A stretch of 64,000 nucleotides of DNA from Pyrus communis (Eukaryota > Streptophyta > Magnoliopsida > Rosales > Rosaceae): NCBI RefSeq assembly GCF_963583255.1, contig NC_084806.1:27530435-27594434 (forward strand), given 5' to 3'. Below are positions 34,401 to 45,621 of this stretch, in pieces. A model generated the notes under the pieces. The model saw only the letters and a program-made list of their open reading frames with translations, did not search any database and was not told the origin of the DNA. Within the stretch, counting starts at the first letter, position 1. Each line of letters opens with the position of its first letter. The translations under genes were made by a program, and so were the position numbers.

Positions 34401-37400
34401 CATTCTGATTCCTCAAATTCCCTACTCCTAAACCCCCTTCCTCCTTACTTTTAATAACTATCTCCCATTTCACCAGGTGGTTTTTCTTTCCTTCCTCCAC
34501 CCCCTCCCAAAGAAATCCTTTCATTAGTTTTTCTAGGCGTCCAATCACCCCGCAAGGAATTTTGAACAAGGACATGTAGTAGATTGGCAAGCTTCCCAAA
34601 ACAGATTGAATCAAAGTTAATCTGCCTCCTCTGGATAAGAAGGCCTTCTTCCAATTTTGAAGTCTTTTTTCCATTTTTTCTACCACTGGATCCCAAAACG
34701 TAAGTGCTCTTGGCCTACCCCCAAGAGGGAGACCCAAATACTTTATTGGCCAACTACCCACCTCACAACCCCAAGAATCTGCCAACCTTTTTAATTTCTC
34801 ACAATCTGAGTTTATTCCAGCCAAAGAACACTTTGCTTTGTTGATTTTCAACCCTGAAACAGTACAAAATAAATTGAGCACCTCTAATAAATTGTTCCAA
34901 ACTTCCTCATCATCCGCCAAGAAGAAAATAGTATCATCAGCAAATTGAAGATGAGAGATCTCCACCCTTTCTTGCCCAATGCCTAAACCTTTGATCAGCT
35001 GATTTTCTTGAGCCTTCTCCATTAATCTACTCAAGACGTCCACTACGTGTTGGTGCTTCACCGCCCAACATTCGTGCCATTAAGCTTTGCTGGCCTTATT
35101 GTCATCCTATAAAATTTTCCCTTCAGCTTTAGTAGCATACAACGGTCGCACAACACACCCGATGCACTCTTCCACTTCATCAACTTGCATTCTATGATTG
35201 AGGTCTTCATCCAATTCTTTGTTCTTTTGCAAGATAGATCCAAAATAGCTAAAGTGTTTGCTCTTTGGTACTTCATGATCTCCAATCCTCACCCCTAACT
35301 CATTTGGACCTCCGTTCCCACAGAACTTGCACTCCATATACTCTGTCTTTGACCTACTTAGGCAAAGACCTTTATATTCCAACACTTCCCGCCAAAGGTT
35401 CAGCTTCGCATTTACTCCCTCTTGAGTTTCATCTATCAATACTATATCGTCTGCGAAAAGCATACACCAAGGAATATCATCTTGGATAAGTCCTGTTAAC
35501 TCATCCATTCCCAATACAAAGAGGTAAGGACTTAAAGATGAGCCTCAATGTAACCCTACAGTTATAGGAAAGCTTTCTACTTGTCCTTCATGAGTTATTA
35601 CGGTAGTCCTTACTCCATCATACATATCCTTTATAACTTGGGTAAATGCTACTCGTACTCCTTGCTCCATCAACATAAATGACCGAACCACAAAAACAAA
35701 TGAGGAAAAATGAAAAGATAGATATTGTGCGAATGATGTTGGTTTGCACACATCAAACTTTCAAGGGCAATGTAAGGAAGATTTCTTGGTAATGTACTAT
35801 AATGGGATTGATAATATTTGGCCAGACCAGTCATATTAGACTATTATTGTTTTAGGCATTTTTGTAGTTTATGTATCACAGGTTTTTTTTTTCCTTCATT
35901 TTGGTACTACTTCATACTAGCTTGTGGGCTGATTTTAAATTAGTCCAGTCATGAACCTATATTATTTCTTGTTTGGGTGTTAAATAGTTACTCTATTTGG
36001 CCAATTCTTATTTCAGACATGTCCTTCCAAGGATTGAATCAGACCCCTTTGGTCTCTACACTAGCATCCCAACTGTTCTCTCCACCTGTATTTCGTAATT
36101 GTTACCTTATGCCACAATGGCTCCCTTTCCAGAGGAAATCAGAAAAAGCCATTCACCAAGCAGCGCCTTATTCTTCAACGTAACCCATCCCTAGACTTCA
36201 CTCACCAATTCCCAATCCAACTTAAAAGTCATATCCGACAAACTCTCACAGTGCCAATCATCAAAATCTACACAAAGTACAAAAAATAACCAAAACAGTG
36301 TTCTTAAATTACGGCTTCCCAGCCCAGAACACGAACAAGTATTTGTCGGCCATTAATGAGCTACCCACCCTTTACATTAGTACTTACTACACTGTTTTTT
36401 ACCATACACCTTAAGATTAGACCCTAGAATCTACCGCCCCTCCAATTTCTGGTGACAGCCCAAAACAAGGGTGATCCTACATCATGTATCTGAGGAGAAA
36501 CCTATGAAGGACACCAACCTTGCAACATGCAATTAACAAGTACGGTGCCTATTGACAAAACCACATATGGGCATGCAAACAACTAGTTGTCGAGCATCCA
36601 TCTCTAATTACCTCGAATATGTATGAAGTAAGGGATTTCTTTAAAAATTACATACATATTGCATCCCCTTACTATAGAGCACACATCCAGAATCAGAACA
36701 CCGCGTTTATGTGTAGGTTATAGCCACAAAACAAGTATAGTGGACTACTAAGTCATAATAGAGGTAATAGCAATCAGAAATAAAAACAAGTACTTGACTA
36801 GTGGACTTGCTAATCTTAACATGGTTCATGTTAACAGCAATTCAGATGAGAAGAAAGCCAGAATGCAATTCCAAATAGGATATTGCTATTCACACAACCA
36901 TTTTTACCTCCCACACACCCTTGTTAACTTTTGGCCATTGGTCTTCTTCACTTTATTCGATCCGATGGCCGGAAATTGAGAAGGGTGTGTGAGAAGTAAA
37001 AATAGGTGTGAAGATAGCACTACGCTTCCAAATAAGCATGAAAATCAGAATAACTGCGTAAAAATAATCCATGCAGATGCCCTAGGTGGTTATAGCTTTC
37101 TTCAGAAGCAATGAAAAATTTGTTTTACCCATTAACTATAAACTCAATTGACTTAACTACACCATGTTTTCATATAACAACGTCCATCTACAGTCCTACA
37201 GCCACAAGATATAACTGTTTCAAAATTCTATTGATAGCCTAAATGCTAAGAAAGCATGCACAAATACCACTTTTCACATGGAATGCAATTTATGCAACAC
37301 AAAAATGTAACCATCACTTTGCATTCTCAAAGTGAATATTCTTCCTCTTTTTAATAAGATCTATAAACTATCTCTTAACGGAAAGCAGATTAACTAAGAG

Positions 37401-40143
37401 CACGTAAAAAAACTTGATAAGAAGAAAAGAGATTGAATTTAAAACACAGGGGCAAATATTACTTGTAACCAAAGCTGTGACTGAACACTATCCCGAGACC
37501 CAGCAGTAACTATTCCTGCTGATACTGGAGTGGTTGCAACCTTCCCATGCATTGCAGGCATGGCGGCAGAAGGTGGAGCTCCCCAATAATCCATCCCAAT
37601 ATTTAAGTTAGTTGCAGGACCAGGAACAACGCCAGGAGCACCAGCAGCCGTTATTGGCATGACGGCCATCGTCTGATTCAACATGGTATGTGTGTTTGGT
37701 GCTCCATTTTGAGAACCATGTGCAGAACTGCCATTCTGAGATACATCACCTGCAATAAGGCCATATAAATTCTTAGTAAAATCTCTTAAGTAAAGATTAA
37801 CAGCCTCAGAAAATAATATAATCAAACCTTCCAAAGAATCTTGCCTGACCCCAGACTTCAATTGTGAATCCTACACAAGTAATGAAAATATGATGGAAAA
37901 CAGAAGCAGCACGCATAAAAATTATTTCTTAACAAAAAACTGCAAGGAAGAAAAAAAAAAATCAAGAGCCGTTCAATACAATAGGCTCGATATAAACAAC
38001 ATGAGGGCCAGTTTATCTAGCTCAAATAAAATAAACAACCAAATATTCAACTTCAACGGCATGGAACTTACACTCTGAGAATTTGCATCACTTCCTTCAC
38101 TTGTACCATCACTAGCACTCTCAGCACTGCATTTCCAAAGTATATTCAAGCATTACCAAAATTAACATGCGAAAACATGGTATAAGAATGACAGATCCGA
38201 GGAAAGACACCATATTTGCCCTGAACTGCTCTGACCTAGATTTGATTTCATAATAAGGATCCAATCCTTACTAGACATTATGAGCTACGACAAGCATCTA
38301 TGCAAAAATGATTTCCTTCACGATCACTTTCATGGAATAAATTGGAATAGACAAAAGATACACACACAGTTGATCAAATAGATGGCTTTGATCTCCCTAT
38401 CTTTTTCCCTTTCCATCCAAAGTGTTTTAAACCCAAATATTTCAGTAAGGGGACAGCTGGAATCCCTGATATAAAGGCCAATAGGCACTAAACATTATCA
38501 GTTACCTTTTGGAATAAACTCCATTAGCAGAGGCTCCTGATGTTTTGCCAAGCTCGTTATTCTTCCCTGTAATCATATTCAAACTGCCCAAGCTTCCTTT
38601 TGATCGTTTTATTGGTAATTTGTCCTTGACCTCAGATGGCTTACCATCTGCTTCCATGCTCCCAGGTGTGTTACCCTAAATGGAATTTTTTAAATTCTAT
38701 CTCATCTACTCAAATGGAAAAATACCTTATCTTAAGCAACAAATGGTGTAGCGACAGAAACTTACAGAAGCCTCTACAATACCATTTGGAGTAGGCATAG
38801 CAAACGGGCTAAAAGGATAAGATCCCTGTTTAAAATTAGAGCAAGGCATCAAGAGTTAGTGCCATCTGGAAAATGAGGCTAGAGACTGGTAATTCAGCTG
38901 AAGCAAAATAGACAAAAACTTACAGGAGGCATAGACGGGTGAGCATATAAGCCACCATGGGGATACATTGCAACATATGGGTGCGGAGGGGTACCATAGG
39001 GTGGCATAATATGCTGAAAATTAGACATTGTTAATATAAATAAACCAGTTATCAGCCCATTTGCAAGTTTGAAGCATCAAAAGAATTAAAATTGAGTCCC
39101 ATTTTCAACAATACTTTCAATACCATTACCCACGTCCTTTTGTAACTTCAAAAGGGAAAAAAAATCAAAATTGTAGACTGTTAGTTAATAGACAAAAAAA
39201 AGAAAAAAAAAAAAAAAAAACCAAAGGTAAGTCACTTCATTTTTTGTGTTTTTTGTTTTGGAATGAGAGAAAAATAAGTTACTTCATCAAACTAAAGAAA
39301 AATCCTTTCTAAGTCTAATTCTCAAGAACCCGTGGTTAAAAAGACAGTCAGTACACAGCCATAATGCTCCTACATCTGTATCCCATTCTTGTTAACGTGC
39401 TCAATATCCCAGAAACTTGAAAACAAATCTTAAAGGCAAGGTCTTTCAGATGAACCAATGCTGTCTTCAGGTCTTCAGTTTATTAACACTTTCCAAATGA
39501 TTTGTAAAAAAATAACAGATGTTTAGTTAAGTTCCCACTATACTGCCCACAGCTCGCAACTCTAGATGTCCAAAAGCCACTGAGTAAAAAATAACATAAA
39601 AGTCAAATGTTTTACAAAGTGCAGTCCAAAGTTGAATAATCAGGAATTTTTTTCGTTGATCATGAATCAAGATTAAACAAAAAAAAAAAAAAGTCTTATA
39701 GGCACCAATATACCTGAACCCCCCACATATAGGGGTGAGCTTGAGGACTTGAAGCCATAAATCCATGTGGAGGTATTGGAGAATATGCCTGTTGAACAAA
39801 CAACTACCCGCAATAAATTCCAAAGATACCTTAAACGAAACAGAAATACCAAAAACTAAGGCTTTTCATATTGTAACCTGAAATCCCGACCACTCAGGAT
39901 TAACAGCACCAGCACTGGTAGTCGCAGACTGCTCCTGCAAATTTGAATTTAAAAAAAATATAAAAATAAAAAATAAAAAAATAAAAAAACATTAAAGCTC
40001 TTTGCTAACTGCCAGTATGAGAGGGCCTCAAATTATCATAACAAAGACAATAAAACACACAAATGGACCTGCGTACTAGCAGGTGTTGTCTTTGTCTCCT
40101 TCTCTTTCTCTTTAGAGGGTTTGTCCATCTCACTGCTACCCAT
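31474..40143 (-). CDS. bZIP16: bZIP transcription factor, G-box-binding factor group (bZIP16-like), 12 coding exons
   Basis: Nuclear regulator expected to bind ACGT-core G-boxes as a dimer. Exons (minus strand): 40143-40069, 39934-39878, 39788-39714, 39013-38924, 38825-38766, 38675-38506, 38126-38072, 37870-37828, 37749-37463, 32429-32352, 32260-32135, 31587-31474. All junctions are GT..AG and the frame is continuous: 1230 nt, 409 residues plus TAG. Residues 1-120 are the proline-rich MFMR-type domain ([47 protein letters not shown]). A basic [20 protein letters not shown] block follows. The basic region at 305-330 has N318 and R326 (N-x7-R), and the zipper positions are L336, L343, L350, I357, L364, L371. 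Length matches Arabidopsis bZIP16. The start [16 protein letters not shown] is the first ATG of exon 2. The intron 37462-32430 is 5 kb because of nested LINEs. No lesion seen; appears functional. Confidence 0.95.
33192..35043 (-). mobile_element. LINE, inner, nested in the outer LINE
   Basis: The 15 bp TACGTGTTGGTGCTT occurs at 33177-33191 and 35044-35058. An A-tail (T tract on the plus strand, about 33190-33202) marks the 3' end. It is 5'-truncated by typical incomplete target-primed reverse transcription. It is a different LINE subfamily from the host copy: its RT lacks the MYDG/KHQHV signature and it has a zf-RVT domain. Confidence 0.92.
33334..35043 (-). pseudogene. Inner LINE: C-terminal reverse transcriptase and zf-RVT region
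   Basis: One long uninterrupted minus-strand frame of 575 codons when read from a GTG at 35061. Its first codons (KHQHV) actually belong to the outer LINE. In order: [14 protein letters not shown] with the FADD catalytic pair (about residue 37), [61 protein letters not shown], the zf-RVT region [19 protein letters not shown], and a terminal helical part. The palm N-terminus and the endonuclease and ORF1 of an L1 element are missing. An open frame this long suggests recent insertion, but the protein cannot be complete. Confidence 0.9.
35685..37462 (-). other. Remainder of the 5 kb bZIP intron
   Basis: Non-coding. Holds the MITE at 36884-37019. The open frames at 35977 and 36794 show no family similarity. 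Confidence 0.6.
36884..37019. mobile_element. MITE in the bZIP intron
   Basis: About 40 bp inverted repeats: TTGCTATTCACACAACCA... at the left pairs with GTGCTATCTTCACACCTA... from the right, both continuing TTTTTAC. TA is at both flanks. 136 bp, non-coding. Confidence 0.7.
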
Positions 40144-41370
40144 TACTCCAAATCAACGGCCTTCGGTTCTTCAAACCATCCTACAATTACTACAAGAAAA
40201 TCACCCAAAGGACACTGTTGGCAACAGCAGCCTTCAATGCCTTAGGCCACAGATGAACAACGCCCAAATATTAGATTAAGGTCATCAGGATGAAATAAAG
40301 CACGAAATCTCAATCTACCGATCAATCTCATCATGAACACTCAGAATTGGATAGTTTATTTACATTCTGTTAAAAACATCCAAAATCAAATCTTTAATAA
40401 TTGAACTCAAAGAGGGCAAAACCCGAAGCACTGACATGCAACAAAGACTTGCTTGTTATCCAACAATCAGCCGATAATTATATTCCCATTTTTGTGCACT
40501 CCTATTCATTCAGAAAACTACAATAATTATATCAGGTAGCTAAACTATCAATTTTTTCTTTTCTGACAAAATCAGTTTTGAACATCAATCAAGAGCGTAT
40601 AACAGAGAAACCAAGAACCTATAGTGGGAAACCAAAAACGTCTTTTGTCAATAGAGGGCATACCAAATTCAGATACATCAAACTGGTAGATCTACTATCA
40701 TTTTTTTCTTACCAAGTTCGTTCCGAAACCAAGCATGAAACCCAGATAAGCGTATCATATGAAAATTACATGAATAAAAACTTACATGCTTAAACAACAA
40801 CAAAAATGCGTGCCGTGTAACACCTTATGGATATAATAGACATATACTAAGAAGACTATATCTACTATCATATCATTGACATATCAATTTAATTTTTCTC
40901 ATCGTCAAAAACAATCCTTTCAACGTTCGGGCCAAAATATAAAAAATTCTAGCAAATCCTACATCAATTGACCCAAAACATGAATCCCAAAATTATAACA
41001 AATACACAAACCCTAAGATCAATTGAGGAACAGAGAAATTGATTAATTAAAACCTCATTAATCCTAACCTTAAATTTGAAATTCCATAACCATAATCCTA
41101 TCAACGAAACAAATAGAGGAAAATATTCAGAGAAATCAGTTTGGATACTTACTCATCACCGTGAGGTGGAGGCAGAGGGAGAGGGAGAGGTGGCGGCAAA
41201 GGAGCAAGCTGAAGAAATAAGAAGAAGAAATGGAGGTGGAGAAATTCGAAAGGAAAAACAAGAGAGTGGCTGACGGCGGCGGGCCGATGATGGAGGGAGC
41301 TTCTCTTCGTATTCAGTCTTCCTCAATTTGAGAGTGAAATAGTGTCTTTCTTTCTTTCGGGTTGTTCCTC
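40144..41370 (-). other. bZIP 5' UTR: exon 1, first intron, and start of exon 2
   Basis: Minus strand. Exon 1 runs from about 41370 to 41153, rich in CT repeats and CCACC, with a donor GATGA/GTAAGTAT. The intron 41152-40190 ends in two acceptors 9 nt apart: TTTTCTTGTAG (40190) and TAATTGTAG (40181). The 5' UTR then runs 37-46 nt to the ATG at 40143. No upstream ATG was seen in that exon-2 part. The transcription start is not determined; the Copia element lies only about 70 bp further up. Confidence 0.65.
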
Positions 41371-41705
41371 GTTCCCTTCTTTTTTTTTTTTTTTTTTTGT
41401 CATTTATCTTATTTTTTTCTTTACAATTATTTTTTTTTGTTATAAACTTCTGGTTTAAGTATGAACTTCTAGTTTAAGTATGATTGTGTAAATCCTACAT
41501 TATATTTGATTTTAGTTATTTTTTATTCTTTGGAAGAAAATGATTTCTTCTCTCTCTTATTACTATAAATAAAGGCATTGTATAAGGGGAATAAGACATC
41601 CTCTATACAAATTCCTCTACAATCCTAACAAACACATCTATCTCTATTTTCTTTCTCTGAGCCGCCGGCCCCTCTTCCCCTGTCAGTTAAATATAGGCCA
41701 CAACA

Positions 41706-43399
41706 CATTATCAGCACGCTTATACCGCTGTACTTAGGAATCTGACGTGGAAGCTTTCTACATCAAACCAGTTCATCAATATCATCACACAATCAGGTTC
41801 TTCCAAATACAACGATTTTTATCTCAATATTTTTGCAGCCGTGATAACATGAACATTCACCATAATGCATGACCCAACTTTACGTTTTTCAAATTTTAGA
41901 TTCTACATAAATTGTGTATGCATTATATTCATAATTGTTGAATTATGTGAATTTGATATTTGCCATGAATTGAATCAAATATATGTTCATTCATTAAAAT
42001 TACTTGCCAATATGCATTGAATTATAAAAAATAAAAATATAAAAATATAAAAAAATCGGAAACTCTTAGGATTCTTTAAACCCATGACATGTGACACAAC
42101 CCAAGCTCAAGCGAGCATCTCTAGGCTGCGATGCACCGGAGCCGAACCCATGCTCCATCTAAGACGACACCGTTTTGGCATCAAACACATGACCCAGCGC
42201 CGCCCGTAGTCGGTCACGGCCTCATCGCCATTTTCCATGGGAAATCACAACCTGCAGTCGTGCTTCGAACCAAACCATTGTCGGCGACGATGAGTTTTTC
42301 TCAGAAAAACAGATAGAAATCGTTGAATTTCTCGACGGATTCTTCGAATCCTCAAAGGTTTCTCAGACCCCCCCCCCCCAATGTTGAAACTTGATTTTTC
42401 CGTCCAAACCTAGGGTTCCCAATTAAATCCTCGTGCATCGCCGTGCCGTGACCACCCGAGGAAAGTCACCTAAAGCAATGCCGGAGCTTTTTCCGGTTCA
42501 AAACCAACACCCTGCGCCGCTGGGGTGTTTTGGGTTTCCAGACCCAAGCCCTAGTAGGCCTCGAACCCTCAGGCCTGCATCGCACATCACCTTTTTTGGG
42601 CTTGCTGTTTGCTTTTGCTACCACTATCCAACTCCAAACAGCCTATTAAGCTGAATTAGACTCTAGGCCCGCAAACGACACTAGCCCGTAACTATGGTGT
42701 CCCCGTGTCCTGCGACGCACTGGATTGCATCCTCCCGGGTTCATCTGTTCGCGCCACACACAATCCCAGCCTGCAGCTGGTGCATCGGTGCACGTGCACC
42801 ATGCCACATAGGATTAGTGCCCTTGCCTGGGCCTATTTTTGGCCCCGTTTTTTCCTTGGTAGCCCGTTTACTGCATTGGGCCTGAACCCCCTTGGCTTGA
42901 TCCGCCCATTCCAGCCCAAGTTTGGGCTTGGACCGCACAGTTCCAATTTGCTCAACCCACATGTGGCCTTTGGCCCATGTTTTCGGGCCTGAGCTTAATT
43001 GTTTATTTTTTTTAGACAATTTGGGTTTTATAATTTTTCATCCACACTTTAAATTTGACCCGAAGTCCAAATAATTAATTCAATTATAATTATAGACCTG
43101 AAGTTCTATTTGCATATTTTCTTGTTACATATTTTTGTATATATATTTGTGTTTGTTTGCAGGAACATATGAACCTAAAGTTCATACTTATTTCGAAACC
43201 TGAAGTTTCTAGAAACATGTCTTGTTTGAAAACCTGAAGTTTTCCTTAAAAACATCACCCATGAAAACCCGAAGTTTTTCATGCGAATTTAAACCAATAC
43301 ATGTCTATTAAAACCTGAATGTTCTACTCCTATGTGAATGGATTGATTTTTTCTCCATTACACTAACCACATCTAGTCCATCTATTTTGTAATAGGAAC
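41706..43399 (+). other. Copia B untranslated leader with repeated short inverted motifs
   Basis: A long leader between the LTR and gag. No coding match. After 43090 it repeats a motif of the form A(n)CCTGAAGT(n) at least six times (near 43097, 43172, 43197, 43229, 43264 and 43313), each able to form a tiny hairpin. A tract of nine C lies near 42370. Frames 42131-42992 are not conserved coding. Confidence 0.6.
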
Positions 43400-44390
43400 A
43401 TGTTGAATTTGAACAAACTCGACTTCATCGCTTTAGAGGTCTCTGGAAGAAACTATCTCAAGTGGGTCGAAGATGTGAAGCTCCACCTCACTGCAAAGAA
43501 TTTGTGTCCCGCCATTGAAGATGAGATGGACAACCCAGTTGGTGAAGCTGAGAAAGTCATTGTCATGATCTTTATCTGAAGACATATTCATGACGCATTG
43601 CAAACCAAGTATCTTGCTGAGGAGGATTCACGAGCACTATGGGCCGCTTTGGTTGATCATTTTGATCACCAAAAGGACATCTTCTTGCCTGAAGCAAGAC
43701 ATGACTGGCAGCATTTGTGCTTCCAAGACTTTAAGTTTGTGAATGAATATAATTTTGAAGTTTGTCGAATCCAATCACTTCTCAAGTTTTGTAACGAAAC
43801 TTTGAAAAGGATCTTCTAGAGAATACCTATTCAACATTCTCTGCTACTAATATTTTCTTTCAGCAATAATATAGAGCTAAAAAGTTCACTAAGTTTTTCA
43901 GATTTGATTTCTGTTTTACTTCTCGCTAAAAAGCAGAATCAGCTATTGATGAAAAATCATCAAGCTCGACCTACTGGGGCGACTGATGTGCCTGAAGCAC
44001 ACTATAGCATAAACCAACGCCCAAAACGCCAAAAGAGGCGTGGTAGGGGCGTCCAGAAGCCACAATGACAAGGTCAACAGAGCCAATGCCTATCTAAAGG
44101 AGGAAACAAAGCCCAGAAATGCCTTAACCTCGCTACCAATGCCCCAAACTTCAAGAATAAGGGCAAAGCACCCGAAACCATGGATGTGGATATGTGTTAT
44201 CACTGTGGTTTAAAGGACCATTGGTCCCGTGTTTAACGAGCTCCCCAAAAGGTTGTAGCTGAATATCATTGTCGTCTCAAGAAGTTTGAATCAAACTTTA
44301 TGAAAGTGGACGAACCGAAGAGTACCAAGCTGGAGGTTTCTAACTTTCAAGAGGCCGTTACCCTTATGGAATATTAGAATCTTAGATATA
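43400..44390 (+). pseudogene. Copia B gag
   Basis: Starts MLNLNKLDFIALEVSGRNYL (ATG near 43400), with KWVEDVKLHLTAKNLCPAIE, then IHDALQTKYLAEEDSRALWA, the conserved gag core. The zinc knuckle CYHCGLKDHWSRV is followed by a stop instead of the last cysteine. One stop also precedes the core at 43577. Same family as copy A gag. Confidence 0.88.
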
Positions 44391-44639
44391 AACTATTTTT
44401 CTAGTTGAAATTTAGACATTAGGGCCGAATTCCACCTAGTGGCTGAACCCCCCTTGTGTTTTTGGTTAAATTTTGAACAATTTTCCTCTGTGTTTGGATT
44501 ATTTGTTGGAGATTTGTTTTTTGGATATTAAGTTTTTATTAATTAGCATCCTTGAATACTTAAAATTATTTTGAATGGATATTTGTTTTTAGAACTTTTA
44601 TGCATGTGACCGATTCAATTTAATTTTTATTCTAGGTAT

Positions 44640-45620
44640 GATTAGTGGGAAATTTAGTTGTCTGGCAGATAGTGTAACCACGCACATTGTTTTGCATGAA
44701 TGCATCTATTTCACTAACTTCATACCTAAGAATGCACCTCTGACAACCTTCTCAGGCCCATCCAACTTGATCGAATGATACAGTAAGGCACGTATAATGT
44801 TGTCCAATGGTTCAATTTTGACCATTGAGGAGGCACTTTATTCTCTGCATTCCAAAAGAACGTTGTTGAGTTTCAAGGACATTAGAGATAATAATTACCA
44901 TGTTGAAACCTATGTAGAAAACGGAGTTGAATTTCTGTGCATAACTTCCTACGAATATGGCCAAAAATGTATTCTAAAGAAGATGGAGCCTATCCCGAGT
45001 GGTCTGTATACTACGACCATATGCCCTGTAGAAAACCACTATATGGCCAACCCTACCTCTAGGACCGCACAAGAAATTACACTTTGGCATGATTATTTGG
45101 GACACCCTGGATGAATAGCGATGCGCTGTATCCTTAAATCATCACACAGACATCCATTAACACGAAGTTTAGGTTCGATTCAAGGAATCGCATGTCAAAC
45201 TTGTTCTATGGGAAAGCTTATTATTAAGCCTTCTTATGACTTAGGTTGATTTGAATCCTCCTATTTTCTACAAAAGATTCAGGAGGACATTTGTGGACTG
45301 ATTCACCCTCATTGCAGACCATTTAGATATTTTATGGTTTTGGTTTACGCTTCCACACGTTGGTCACACGTATGCATGTTGTCCACAAGGAACGCTGCAT
45401 TCTCCAAATTGTTGGCTCATGTTATCAAGCTTAGGGCTCACCACCATAATTATCCGATCAAATCTATTCGATTAGGTAATGTTGGAGAATTTACATTCAA
45501 AACTTTTTATGATTATTGCATGTCAGTTGAGATTGAAGTTGAACATCCAGTACCCCATATTCACATCCAGAACGCCCTGGCAAAGGCATTCATTAAGCGC
45601 TTACAAATGATTGCTTGATT
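44640..45620 (+). pseudogene. Copia B protease and integrase
   Basis: Frame with FSCLADSVTTHIVL at the protease position: the expected DSGAT/DSAT catalytic site is SVTTH here, consistent with decay. Next, LWHDYLGHPG (zinc-binding pre-integrase segment), ACQTCSMGK, RYFMVLVYASTRWSHVCML and RLGNVGEFTFKTFYDYC of the integrase core (both acidic catalytic positions altered by eye). Several stops. Confidence 0.8.
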
Positions 45621-45621
45621 G

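Larger units (their letters stand above)
32796..35676 (-). mobile_element. LINE (L1-like), outer, in a bZIP intron
   Basis: A 5'-truncated non-LTR element, interrupted by the inner LINE. Minus-strand coding at 35514-35107: [20 protein letters not shown] (intact FADD catalytic motif), [25 protein letters not shown]. After the inner element, 33180-32800 encodes the C-terminal [19 protein letters not shown] segment and a 3' tail ending in GTTGTTGTTGTGG. AAATGACC flanks both sides (32788-32795 and 35677-35684), a probable target duplication. Stops and frame changes show it is inactive. Confidence 0.85.

Noticed and set aside
33334..35061. A 575-codon open frame as a host gene
   Set aside because: It is LINE reverse transcriptase plus zf-RVT, begins with a GTG in another LINE and is bounded by a 15 bp duplication.
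42131..42992. Captured host gene in the copia leader
   Set aside because: Several frames are open on both strands but none shows a recognisable domain. GC-rich composition explains the frames.
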